From Oscillospiraceae bacterium (GTDB lineage: Bacteria; Bacillota; Clostridia; Oscillospirales; Oscillospiraceae), in the NCBI GenBank assembly GCA_022804995.1, contig JAAWUC010000001.1, positions 1-64,000 on the forward strand: a stretch of DNA of 64,000 nucleotides, given 5' to 3'. The translations under genes and the position numbers were made by a program. The notes beneath the pieces are model-generated. The model was not told where the DNA came from, made no database searches, and saw only the letters and a program-made list of their open reading frames with translations. Shown piece by piece: positions 46,394-53,789 of the stretch. Within the stretch, counting starts at the first letter, position 1. Every line of letters starts with the position of its first letter.

Positions 46394-47041
46394 ATGGCTA
46401 TTTTGGAAAACTGTATGAAAGCGGAGATATTTGATATTGTGGACAACACCCTGCTGTGCACATCCTACGTGTCCCAGGGGCCCATGGAGAGCATTCTGCT
46501 GGAGGTCCCCCGGACCATCGACTGGAAGGAGCACGCCATCTGCCGGGTGGTCTTCTACGACCCCACGCTGGGGCGGCTGACCTGCCGGTGCAGCCTCTCC
46601 TCCCCTCTTATTCTGCCCGATCAGATGCTGTCCATCCGCTGTGAGATTGTCGAGAAGCTCAGCCAGGAGCAGCGGCGCAACGACGTGAAGGTGCCGGTGG
46701 GCGTCCGGGTCCTGCTGCGCATCCCCCACCGGCCCGGGGACGCCCCCGTCCCGCCGGAGGGCTGGCCGGCCACCGTTATTAACATCAGCGCCGGCGGCGT
46801 GTGCCTACGCACGGACTTCGCGCTGGAGGAGGGGCGCACCTGCTCCTTTGTTTTCCCCGAGGCCGGCGGCGACATCCCCCTGACGGCCAAGGTCCTCTGG
46901 AGCGCCGACGCCTCCACCCGGCCCTACCAGACGCTTTACGCCTACGGCTGTCAGTTTGTGGGACTGCCCTCCCGCTATGAGTCCCAGCTCCGGGGCTTCG
47001 TGTTCCGGGAGGAGCGGCGGCTGCGCAACAAGAAGGATTAA
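46394..47041 (+). CDS. PilZ-domain (YcgR-like) protein
   Basis: YcgR-like N-domain, then QRRNDVKVPV...VINISAGGVCLRTD; GGAGG 8 nt before ATG 46394. Confidence 0.85.
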   Translation: MAILENCMKAEIFDIVDNTLLCTSYVSQGPMESILLEVPRTIDWKEHAICRVVFYDPTLGRLTCRCSLSSPLILPDQMLSIRCEIVEKLSQEQRRNDVKVPVGVRVLLRIPHRPGDAPVPPEGWPATVINISAGGVCLRTDFALEEGRTCSFVFPEAGGDIPLTAKVLWSADASTRPYQTLYAYGCQFVGLPSRYESQLRGFVFREERRLRNKKD

Positions 47042-47045
47042 AAAG

Positions 47046-47086
47046 CCCGCCCCGAAGGCCGCAGACGGCCTCCGGGGCGGGTTTTC
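47046..47086. terminator. Rho-independent terminator
   Basis: CCCGCCCCG-AA-GGCCG-caga-CGGCC-T-CCGGGGCGGG followed by TTTTCT. Confidence 0.85.
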
Positions 47087-47110
47087 TCCATATAAAAAGC
47101 GGCGGGGCCC

Positions 47111-48040
47111 TCAGGACCACACCCGCGCGATCAGCTCCTCCACACAGGCCCGCCCCCGGAGGGTCTCCATCCAGCGCCGCGGGATGCCCCCCGCGCCGAA
47201 GCGGACGCCGGCCAATCCCCCGGCCACGCAGGCGGTGGTGTCCGTGTCGTCCCCCAGCGCCACCGCGCCCCGCACCGCCTCCTCATAGCTCCCCGCCCGC
47301 TCCAGCAGCATGAACGCCCCCCGCAGGGTGTCCACCACGTAGCCCGAGCCTTTCCCCTCCCAGGGGGTGTCCGGGCGGATGCTCCACTCCAGCTCCTGGG
47401 CATACTCCGGCATATCCCGGTAGATCCCCCGCAGCTTCTCCACCGCCGCCGCCACCGCCGCGCCGGGCTCCAGCTCCGCCAGCAGGCCCCGGGCTGTCAG
47501 GCAGTACAGGGCGCAGCAGACCTGGTTACAGACGTGGCCGTGGGTGACGAGGCACTGCTGATGGGCATCCTGGACCAGCTCCCGGTCCGTCCCGCTGTGC
47601 CACAGGGCCAGAGGCAGCACCCGCATGAGGGCGCCGTTGCCCTTCCCCTCCGGGTGGATGGCGCCGCACAGCTCCGGCGGCATCCCCCGCCGGTAGGCCC
47701 GCAGGGCGTTGCCGGTCTGAATCCCCACGTCGAACACCGCACCGTCCACCGCCCACACGCCCTCCTCATACCAGGCGGACAGGCGGCGGGCGAAGTCCTC
47801 CAGACACAGCTCCCCGCAGGCGTCCAGGCTGTCCAGCAGGCACAGGGCCTGGGCCCCGTCGTCGGACCAGGTCCCGGCGGGCACCCCCGGGTGGGCCCGC
47901 GGAAACCCCTCAGGCGGAACCATCTCAATCTCCTCCGGCGGCGGGATCTCCCCCGCGCTGTGAAACTCGTAGGGGACCCCCAGGGCATCCCCCGCCAGCA
48001 GGCCGTAGAGGCCTCCGATCAACCGCTCTCGCTTATCCAT
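47111..48040 (-). CDS. ADP-ribosylglycohydrolase (DraG-like) family protein
   Basis: RLIGGLYGLLAGDALGVPYEF, GTWSDDGA, ALGDDTDTTACVAGGLAG metal-binding motifs. Confidence 0.92.
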   Translation of the reverse strand: MDKRERLIGGLYGLLAGDALGVPYEFHSAGEIPPPEEIEMVPPEGFPRAHPGVPAGTWSDDGAQALCLLDSLDACGELCLEDFARRLSAWYEEGVWAVDGAVFDVGIQTGNALRAYRRGMPPELCGAIHPEGKGNGALMRVLPLALWHSGTDRELVQDAHQQCLVTHGHVCNQVCCALYCLTARGLLAELEPGAAVAAAVEKLRGIYRDMPEYAQELEWSIRPDTPWEGKGSGYVVDTLRGAFMLLERAGSYEEAVRGAVALGDDTDTTACVAGGLAGVRFGAGGIPRRWMETLRGRACVEELIARVWS

Positions 48041-48205
48041 GGTGCTCCTCCAGGGCCGTCCCCCTCCGCCTGCCTCTGTCTTCTTCCCTGTTACCTTATC
48101 ACAAATCCCCCGCCGGTGCAAGAAAAATTTTCCAATTTCGCAAAAGTTTCGCGCATAATGCCGCAATCCGGGGACAAAATGCCCCCGGATTGCCGGCCGG
48201 GCCCC

Positions 48206-48832
48206 TCAGGAGAGAGAGGCCCCGATTTGCTTCATTCGGTTGAGCACAATGTCCCCGATGTTGGCCAGGTCCTCAGCGGTGAAGGCGTGGCGGAAGTTGT
48301 CGGAGAACAGGATCTGCGCGTTGGGGGGGAACTCGTCGTCCCCCACCCACAACAGAAGCTGGATGTTCAGCCCCGGCATCAGCGCCACCTCCCACCCCGC
48401 GTCGCTGCGGGAGAGCTTTTTGGCCGGCATACGCTCCATCACCCGCCCCAGCAGCTCCGGCCTGCTGCCGTAGGAGAAGGCGAAGCGCTTGATGCACCGG
48501 CCCGTGAACTGCTGGAGATAGACCTCTCCCCAGGGGAACTCCCGGTAGGTCAGGTACTGCCCGCCGGGCAGGCTGTACCGCCCGTCCAGCAGATACCGCA
48601 AAAAGAGGATCCGCTCCGGGTTGGTCAGGGGCGAGGGCCCCACAATGGTGAAATCCGGATGGGAGACGGAGAAGTCCTCCCCCAGCAGAGTGATGGTCAC
48701 AGCCCGCTTCTCCCCGTCCCAGGGCAGGGCGCATCGGGCCGCCATCTCTACCGGATCGCCCTCCCGGAATTTGGACAGATAGAACTCCAGAGGGAGCTCC
48801 TCCTTGTTATTTTTACCGTAAAAGGATTCCAT
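48206..48832 (-). CDS. DUF3786-domain protein
   Basis: LPLEFYLSKFREGDPVEMAARCAL..., PDFTIVGPSPLTNPERILFLRYLLDG. Confidence 0.75.
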   Translation of the reverse strand: MESFYGKNNKEELPLEFYLSKFREGDPVEMAARCALPWDGEKRAVTITLLGEDFSVSHPDFTIVGPSPLTNPERILFLRYLLDGRYSLPGGQYLTYREFPWGEVYLQQFTGRCIKRFAFSYGSRPELLGRVMERMPAKKLSRSDAGWEVALMPGLNIQLLLWVGDDEFPPNAQILFSDNFRHAFTAEDLANIGDIVLNRMKQIGASLS

Positions 48833-48863
48833 ACAAAGCCTCCTTGTCCGCTTTTCGCCCCCC

Positions 48864-48892
48864 ATCTTACCACGGGCGGCGCGCCCCGTCAA
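48864..48892 (-). promoter_or_regulatory. Sigma-A-type promoter for the DUF3786 gene
   Basis: Minus strand TTGACG-N17-TAAGAT. Confidence 0.65.
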
Positions 48893-48982
48893 GTCCGCGC
48901 ACCGACCGGCGGATTTCCCGCACCTTCGCGCCGCCGGTGGGGTATGATAGAAAGAATCCCCCAAAAAGAGAGGAGGTATCCC

Positions 48983-49057
48983 TTGGAACCGATTTACCCC
49001 CACGGGGACGTGGACGATATGATCTATCAGGAGGAGTGGACCGCCAGCGGGCGCTGA
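48983..49057 (+). CDS. Candidate 24-aa microprotein
   Basis: TTG start, MEPIYPHGDVDDMIYQEEWTASGR, preceded by GAGAGGAGG with 6-nt spacing and a TATGAT -10-like element; followed by a GC hairpin. Confidence 0.45.
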   Translation: MEPIYPHGDVDDMIYQEEWTASGR

Positions 49058-49073
49058 CAGCCTCCAGGCACAA

Positions 49074-49100
49074 AGGAGCGCCCCCGCGGGGGGCGCTCCT
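49074..49100. terminator. Hairpin between the microprotein candidate and the convergent M23 gene
   Basis: AGGAGCGCCCC...GGGGCGCTCCT stem. Confidence 0.6.
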
Positions 49101-49112
49101 CGTCTCTGATGG

Positions 49113-50675
49113 TTAAGGCAGATAGTCCGCAGGGTTCTGCCGATCGCCGTTAAGGCGGACCTCGAAGTGGCAGTGGTTGCCGGTGGACCGGCCGGTGGAG
49201 CCCATCTCCGCGATGTGCTGCCCCTTAAAGACCTTGTCGCCCACGCTCACCAGCAGGCTGCTGTTGTGGCCGTAGTAGGTGACGTAGCCGTTGAGGTGGT
49301 CGATCTGAACCAGGTAGCCGTAGCCGCTCATCCAGCCGGCGTAGATGACCTCGCCGCCGTCCGCCGCCACGATGTCCGTCCCCGCCTTGTTGGCGATGTC
49401 CAGACCGCCGTGGAAGGAGCTGCCGCCGAAGATGTTCCGGTAGCCGTATTTGGAGGTGATGTTGCCGCTTGTGGGCCAGCGGAAGGAGCCGGTGGGCGCC
49501 CAGTCGGGCCGCTCCAGAGTACCCCGGGCCTGAACCTCGGTGACGGGCTCGGTCAGTATGGTCTGGGACTCCACAATCCGCTCGATCTCCTCGGTGCCCT
49601 GGTAGGTGACCCGGGCCACGGTGTCGGCGGTGCCGTACTGTCCCTTGGTGATGGTCCGGGTGTCGCCCTCCCACATGGTGTTGTCGTCCACGTACTCAAT
49701 CTCATAGGGGATATCCGCCACGTAGTACTCCATCTGGGTGGCGATCACCGTCAGATAGGGCACCGCGTTGCTGATGGTCAGCACGTCGCCGATGCTCAGC
49801 CTGTCGATGTCATAGCCGGGGTTCAGGGCCAGCAGCTCCGCGCTGGTCATATTGTGGTCCTGGGCGATGACGGACCAGACATCCCCCTTCTCCACGGTGT
49901 AGGTGACCTCGCCCTCCTTGGTGTCGTTGATGCGCAGGGCCACGTCCGCCAGATTGGTGAAATCCTCCACCGGCAGATCGCACTCCCGGACCTCCACGCC
50001 CTCCACGAACTCCACGGACACGGTGTTTTCATTGCGGTAGTCCGCCGCCACCTGGTCCAGCAGGCCCTCCAGGGCCCCCTTGGTCTGGGTGGCGCCGACG
50101 AACTCGCCGTTGACATATAGCGCGTAGCCGTGCTCCACCACATGGATACTGTTGCTCAGGGCCTCCTCGATGACCGACTCGTCCACCAGGGCGCTCCTGG
50201 CGGTGAGGCCGGTGGAGTAGGAGTAGGAGACAACGCTGTCCTCAATGGTGTAGTCATAGCCCAGCACGGCGGAGAGGTTCTCCTCCACGCTGGCCCGGGC
50301 GGCCTGGGCCTCCGCCTCGGAGGCCACCGCCCCCAGCTCCACCCCGTCGATGGAGACGGTGGTGGCGGTGGTGTAGAGCAGGTTGAAAACTGCGATGACC
50401 GCCACCGCCGTACCGGCGGAAAGGTAGACAAGGGGGTGGATCCGCCGCTTCTCCGACGCCTGCCGCAGGCGCAGGATCAGGTTGGCGAAAGCGGCCCGCC
50501 ACTCCCGCAGGCGGTTTTTCGCCTTCTGCCGCGCCAGGGGCAGGGAGCCCCTGACCAGCAGCTGGAGCTGGCGGTAAAAGCTGTTGGACTCCGGGAACCG
50601 CTGCCGGTCCTGAAACCGCAAAACCTTTCGGTGTTTCATCTCATGTGGAGCATTTGAAGCCATGTGCGCCTCCAA
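49113..50675 (-). CDS. M23 peptidase with LysM and G5 domains
   Basis: Single TM, YTVEKGDVWSVIAQDHNMTSAELLALNPG (LysM), G5-like region, FHGGLDIANKAGTDIVAADGGEVIYAGW...GNHCHFEVRLNG. Confidence 0.93.
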   Translation of the reverse strand: MEAHMASNAPHEMKHRKVLRFQDRQRFPESNSFYRQLQLLVRGSLPLARQKAKNRLREWRAAFANLILRLRQASEKRRIHPLVYLSAGTAVAVIAVFNLLYTTATTVSIDGVELGAVASEAEAQAARASVEENLSAVLGYDYTIEDSVVSYSYSTGLTARSALVDESVIEEALSNSIHVVEHGYALYVNGEFVGATQTKGALEGLLDQVAADYRNENTVSVEFVEGVEVRECDLPVEDFTNLADVALRINDTKEGEVTYTVEKGDVWSVIAQDHNMTSAELLALNPGYDIDRLSIGDVLTISNAVPYLTVIATQMEYYVADIPYEIEYVDDNTMWEGDTRTITKGQYGTADTVARVTYQGTEEIERIVESQTILTEPVTEVQARGTLERPDWAPTGSFRWPTSGNITSKYGYRNIFGGSSFHGGLDIANKAGTDIVAADGGEVIYAGWMSGYGYLVQIDHLNGYVTYYGHNSSLLVSVGDKVFKGQHIAEMGSTGRSTGNHCHFEVRLNGDRQNPADYLP

Positions 50676-50718
50676 AAATTACAATCCGCTCAAAAGGGTT
50701 ACAAATAGTTACAGACGC

Positions 50719-50747
50719 ATTTTACCGCATTTTCCCCTGTTCGTCAA
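50719..50747 (-). promoter_or_regulatory. Sigma-A-type promoter for the M23 gene
   Basis: Minus strand TTGACG-N17-TAAAAT. Confidence 0.75.
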
Positions 50748-50789
50748 GCCCCTATTCAAAATCCACCCCTGATATTTGATGTCAGGGAC

Positions 50790-50823
50790 GAAAAAAGACT
50801 GGGCCGGGAGAAGCTCCCGGCCC
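50790..50823 (-). terminator. Terminator downstream of exoA/xth
   Basis: 10-bp stem GGGCCGGGAG/CTCCCGGCCC; minus strand followed by TCTTTTTTC. Confidence 0.8.
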
Positions 50824-50827
50824 GGTC

Positions 50828-51589
50828 TTATACCGCAAGCTCCAGCAGCACCGGGCAGTGGTCGCTGCCCATGACCTGGGAGAGAATCTCCGCCTTTTTC
50901 ACCCGCTCCGCCAATCTCCGGGATACGATGAAGTAATCAATCCGCCATCCGGCGTTGTTCTCCCGGGCGTGGAACCGGTAGCTCCACCAGCTGTAGGCCC
51001 CGGCCTCCTCCGGGTGCAGCAGCCGGAAGGTGTCCGTGAACCCGCTCTCCAGCAGCGCGGTCATCTTCCCCCGCTCCTGGTCGGAGAACCCGGCGTTCCC
51101 CCGGTTGGGGCCCGGATTCTTCAGATCGATCTCCTGGTGGGCCACGTTCAGATCCCCGCACAGCACCACCGGCTTCTCCCTGTCCAGCGCCTGGAGATAC
51201 GCCCGGAAATCGTCCTCCCAGGCCATCCGGTAGTCAATGCGCTTGAGCCCGTCCTGGGCGTTGGGGGTATAACAGCACACCAGATAGAACCCGGGATATT
51301 CCGCCGTGATGACCCGCCCTTCGTGGCGGTGGATGTCCTCTCCGAAGCCGTATGCCACAGAAAGCGGCTCCGCCTTCGAGAATACCGCCGTACCGGAGTA
51401 GCCCTTCTTCTCGGCGTAGTTCCAGTAGGTCCGGTACCCCGGCAGCTCCTCCGCCAGATCTACCTGCCCCGCCTGGAGCTTCGTCTCCTGGAGGCAGAGC
51501 ACATCCGCCTCCGCCTCCCGGCAGAAATCCAGAAACCCTTTTTTCATACAGGCCCGCAGGCCGTTCACATTCCAGGAAATCAGCCTCAC
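50828..51589 (-). CDS. xth: Exodeoxyribonuclease III
   Basis: MRLISWNVNGLRACMKKGF, LCLQETKLQ, GDLNVAHQEIDLKNP, SDHCPVLLEL. Confidence 0.96.
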   Translation of the reverse strand: MRLISWNVNGLRACMKKGFLDFCREAEADVLCLQETKLQAGQVDLAEELPGYRTYWNYAEKKGYSGTAVFSKAEPLSVAYGFGEDIHRHEGRVITAEYPGFYLVCCYTPNAQDGLKRIDYRMAWEDDFRAYLQALDREKPVVLCGDLNVAHQEIDLKNPGPNRGNAGFSDQERGKMTALLESGFTDTFRLLHPEEAGAYSWWSYRFHARENNAGWRIDYFIVSRRLAERVKKAEILSQVMGSDHCPVLLELAV

Positions 51590-52440
51590 GCCTCCGCGCT
51601 CCCTTCCTCCGCCTCTCCGTCTGCGTCCTCATGCGCTTCCTCTTCCGCCGGCAGCTCGCCGTCCCGCCGCTGGAGGGCCAGGAAGCTCAGCAGAAGCAGG
51701 GCGCAGCCGCCGTAGACCAGGGGCTTCCCCGGCTGCACCCGGGCCACCGGGTAGAACGGGCCGATCCCGTCGGCAATGGCGGCGATGCACAGCGCGGCGG
51801 CCAGCTCCGCCACGGGAGTGAACCACCGGGGGCTGGCCTCCCCCTGGACGCACCCGGCCAGGGCGGAAAAGGCGTAGGCCGTCAGCGCCGAGGCCAGAAC
51901 CGGGATATAGTACCGGGCCAGAACCGGATTGTCCGCCTCGGGCAGATACTCCGAGAGTACCAGAAACACCCCGAAGAACATCGCCGGCAGCAGGGGCAGG
52001 ACGCTCTGCTCCGCCCGGCGTCCCACCTGCTGGGTGAAGATCACCACGCCCACCCCGGCGGCTATCCCCAGCACCCCCGCCGCCGACTGGGCCATGTACA
52101 CGCCGCCCCGGATGGGCACGAGATTGCCGGCCGCCAGCAGCGCCCCGCCCAGGGCCAGGAGCATCCCGCCCATAACCAAGGGGAGCTTCATCTCCCCCGC
52201 CGGGGCGAACCGCCGCCGGAAGGGCAGCTTCTCCCCGCTCCGCCTCAGAGCCAGCAGGATCTCCACCGCCGCCGCCAGCGCCAGGCACACCGCCAGGGCC
52301 GTCCCCGCCGCCGGGGACAGCGCCAGACCCGTGGCGTGATCAAAGCCGGACCAGAGCTGTACCGTCCGCAGGACAAAAAACAGCAGGCCAAATCCCAGGG
52401 CCCGGCCCGCTTTCCCCACAAAATTTCTCATACGCCTCAT
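51586..52440 (-). CDS. Multi-TM membrane protein, unknown function
   Basis: About 7 hydrophobic segments; 4-nt overlap with exoIII gene. Confidence 0.7.
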   Translation of the reverse strand: MRRMRNFVGKAGRALGFGLLFFVLRTVQLWSGFDHATGLALSPAAGTALAVCLALAAAVEILLALRRSGEKLPFRRRFAPAGEMKLPLVMGGMLLALGGALLAAGNLVPIRGGVYMAQSAAGVLGIAAGVGVVIFTQQVGRRAEQSVLPLLPAMFFGVFLVLSEYLPEADNPVLARYYIPVLASALTAYAFSALAGCVQGEASPRWFTPVAELAAALCIAAIADGIGPFYPVARVQPGKPLVYGGCALLLLSFLALQRRDGELPAEEEAHEDADGEAEEGSAEA

Positions 52441-52471
52441 CCTTTCGGAGCCAAAATTTCACCTGTCCTCT

Positions 52472-52500
52472 AGTATAACACCCCTTTTCGGTTTTGTCAT
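52472..52500 (-). promoter_or_regulatory. Sigma-A-type promoter for the membrane protein/exoIII operon
   Basis: Minus strand ATGACA-N17-TATACT. Confidence 0.7.
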
Positions 52501-52555
52501 CATTTTTTGGACAAGCGCCTCATAAACTGTGGGAGACACGGAAGGAGGCGCGGCC

Positions 52556-53575
52556 ATGGGAAAACACATCGGCCTTTCTCTGCTCATCATCTTTCTGCTC
52601 TTTTTCATTCCCTGGTTGTGGGCCCCCGACGCCCCGGCGGATTCGGAGGAGCCTCCGCCCCCCGCCGCCGGCGACCCTCCGGAGCAGGAGCCGCCCCAGG
52701 AGCCGGAGACCCCCGCCGGCCTGGATGCCGCCCGCACCCTGCGGGTAAAAATCGGAGATGTTCTCCAAGAGATGGACTTCGCGGCCTATCTGACCGGAGT
52801 GGTCCGGGCGGAGATGCCCGCCTCCTTTGAGCTGGAGGCCCTCAAGGCCCAGGCGGCGGCGGCGCGGACCTATGTGATCCACAAGATGCGCAATGGCGGC
52901 AGTCCCAACCACCCGGAGGCCGACGCCTGCGACGACATCACCTGCTGTCAGGCATATCTGTCTCAGGCGGACGCCGCCGCCGGCTGGGGGCCCGCCGCCG
53001 CCGTCTACGAGGCCAAGATCCGCCAGGCGGTGGCGGAGACAGACGGACAATGCGTCCTCTACCAGGGGGAGCCGGTGCTGGCGGCGTTCCACTCCTCCTC
53101 CGCCGGCATGACCCAGGACGCCGCGAATGTCTGGAGCGGCAGCGTGCCCTACCTCCAGAGCGTGGAGTCCCCCGAGGACGAGACAACCGTCCCCAACTAC
53201 CACTCCTCCGCCAGCTTCTCCGCCGCCGAGCTGAAGGCCCGCCTCCAGGAGGCCCTGCCGGAGGCGGATCTCAGCGGCACCCCCTCCAACTGGTTCACCA
53301 ACATCCAGCAGCAGTCCAACGGCACAGTGACGAGCCTGTCCGTAGGGGGCGTCAGTCTGACGGGGAACCGCCTGCGGACCATCCTGGAGCTGCGCAGCGC
53401 CTGCTTCACCATGGCCTTTCAGGAGGATACCGTCACTTTCTCCGTCACCGGCTACGGCCACGGGGTGGGCATGAGCCAGTATGGGGCCAACGTCCTGGCG
53501 GCGGGCGGCATGGACTACAGGGAAATCCTCACTTGGTACTACAGCGGCGCCGAGGTGGACACTTGGACGGAATAG
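52556..53575 (+). CDS. spoIID: SpoIID-family protein (stage II sporulation protein D)
   Basis: TM, DFAAYLTGVVRAEMPASFELEALKAQAAAARTYVIHKM, GYGHGVGMSQYGANVLAAGGMDYREILTWYYSGAEV. Confidence 0.92.
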   Translation: MGKHIGLSLLIIFLLFFIPWLWAPDAPADSEEPPPPAAGDPPEQEPPQEPETPAGLDAARTLRVKIGDVLQEMDFAAYLTGVVRAEMPASFELEALKAQAAAARTYVIHKMRNGGSPNHPEADACDDITCCQAYLSQADAAAGWGPAAAVYEAKIRQAVAETDGQCVLYQGEPVLAAFHSSSAGMTQDAANVWSGSVPYLQSVESPEDETTVPNYHSSASFSAAELKARLQEALPEADLSGTPSNWFTNIQQQSNGTVTSLSVGGVSLTGNRLRTILELRSACFTMAFQEDTVTFSVTGYGHGVGMSQYGANVLAAGGMDYREILTWYYSGAEVDTWTE

Positions 53576-53698
53576 CCTCCATGGCCGCCGTAAAAATTTT
53601 AAACTTTTGTAATAACTTCCGCTGGTTTTCTTAACACTTCCCAGGTAGTATAGGCTTTGCAAGAGACAATAACTTCTTTTCATCCATTCTTCCTGACA

Positions 53699-53738
53699 TA
53701 GAGAGCGCGGCGGGGAATCCCGCCGCGCTCTCTATTTT
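53699..53738 (+). terminator. Rho-independent terminator
   Basis: GAGAGCGCGGCGGG-gaat-CCCGCCGCGCTCTC followed by TATTTT. Confidence 0.9.
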
Positions 53739-53765
53739 GACAACCCGCCGTCCCCGTGCTACAAT
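53737..53765 (+). promoter_or_regulatory. Near-consensus sigma-A promoter for the GTPase-NYN gene
   Basis: TTGACA-N17-TACAAT. Confidence 0.9.
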
Positions 53766-53789
53766 AGAGAAAAAACACCTGGAGGTCCC

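Noticed and set aside
46097-46729. N-terminal extension of the 313-aa ORF ending at 45788
   Set aside because: Only the last about 102 codons are FlgM-like and have an RBS; the upstream part is antisense to the PilZ gene and its promoter region.
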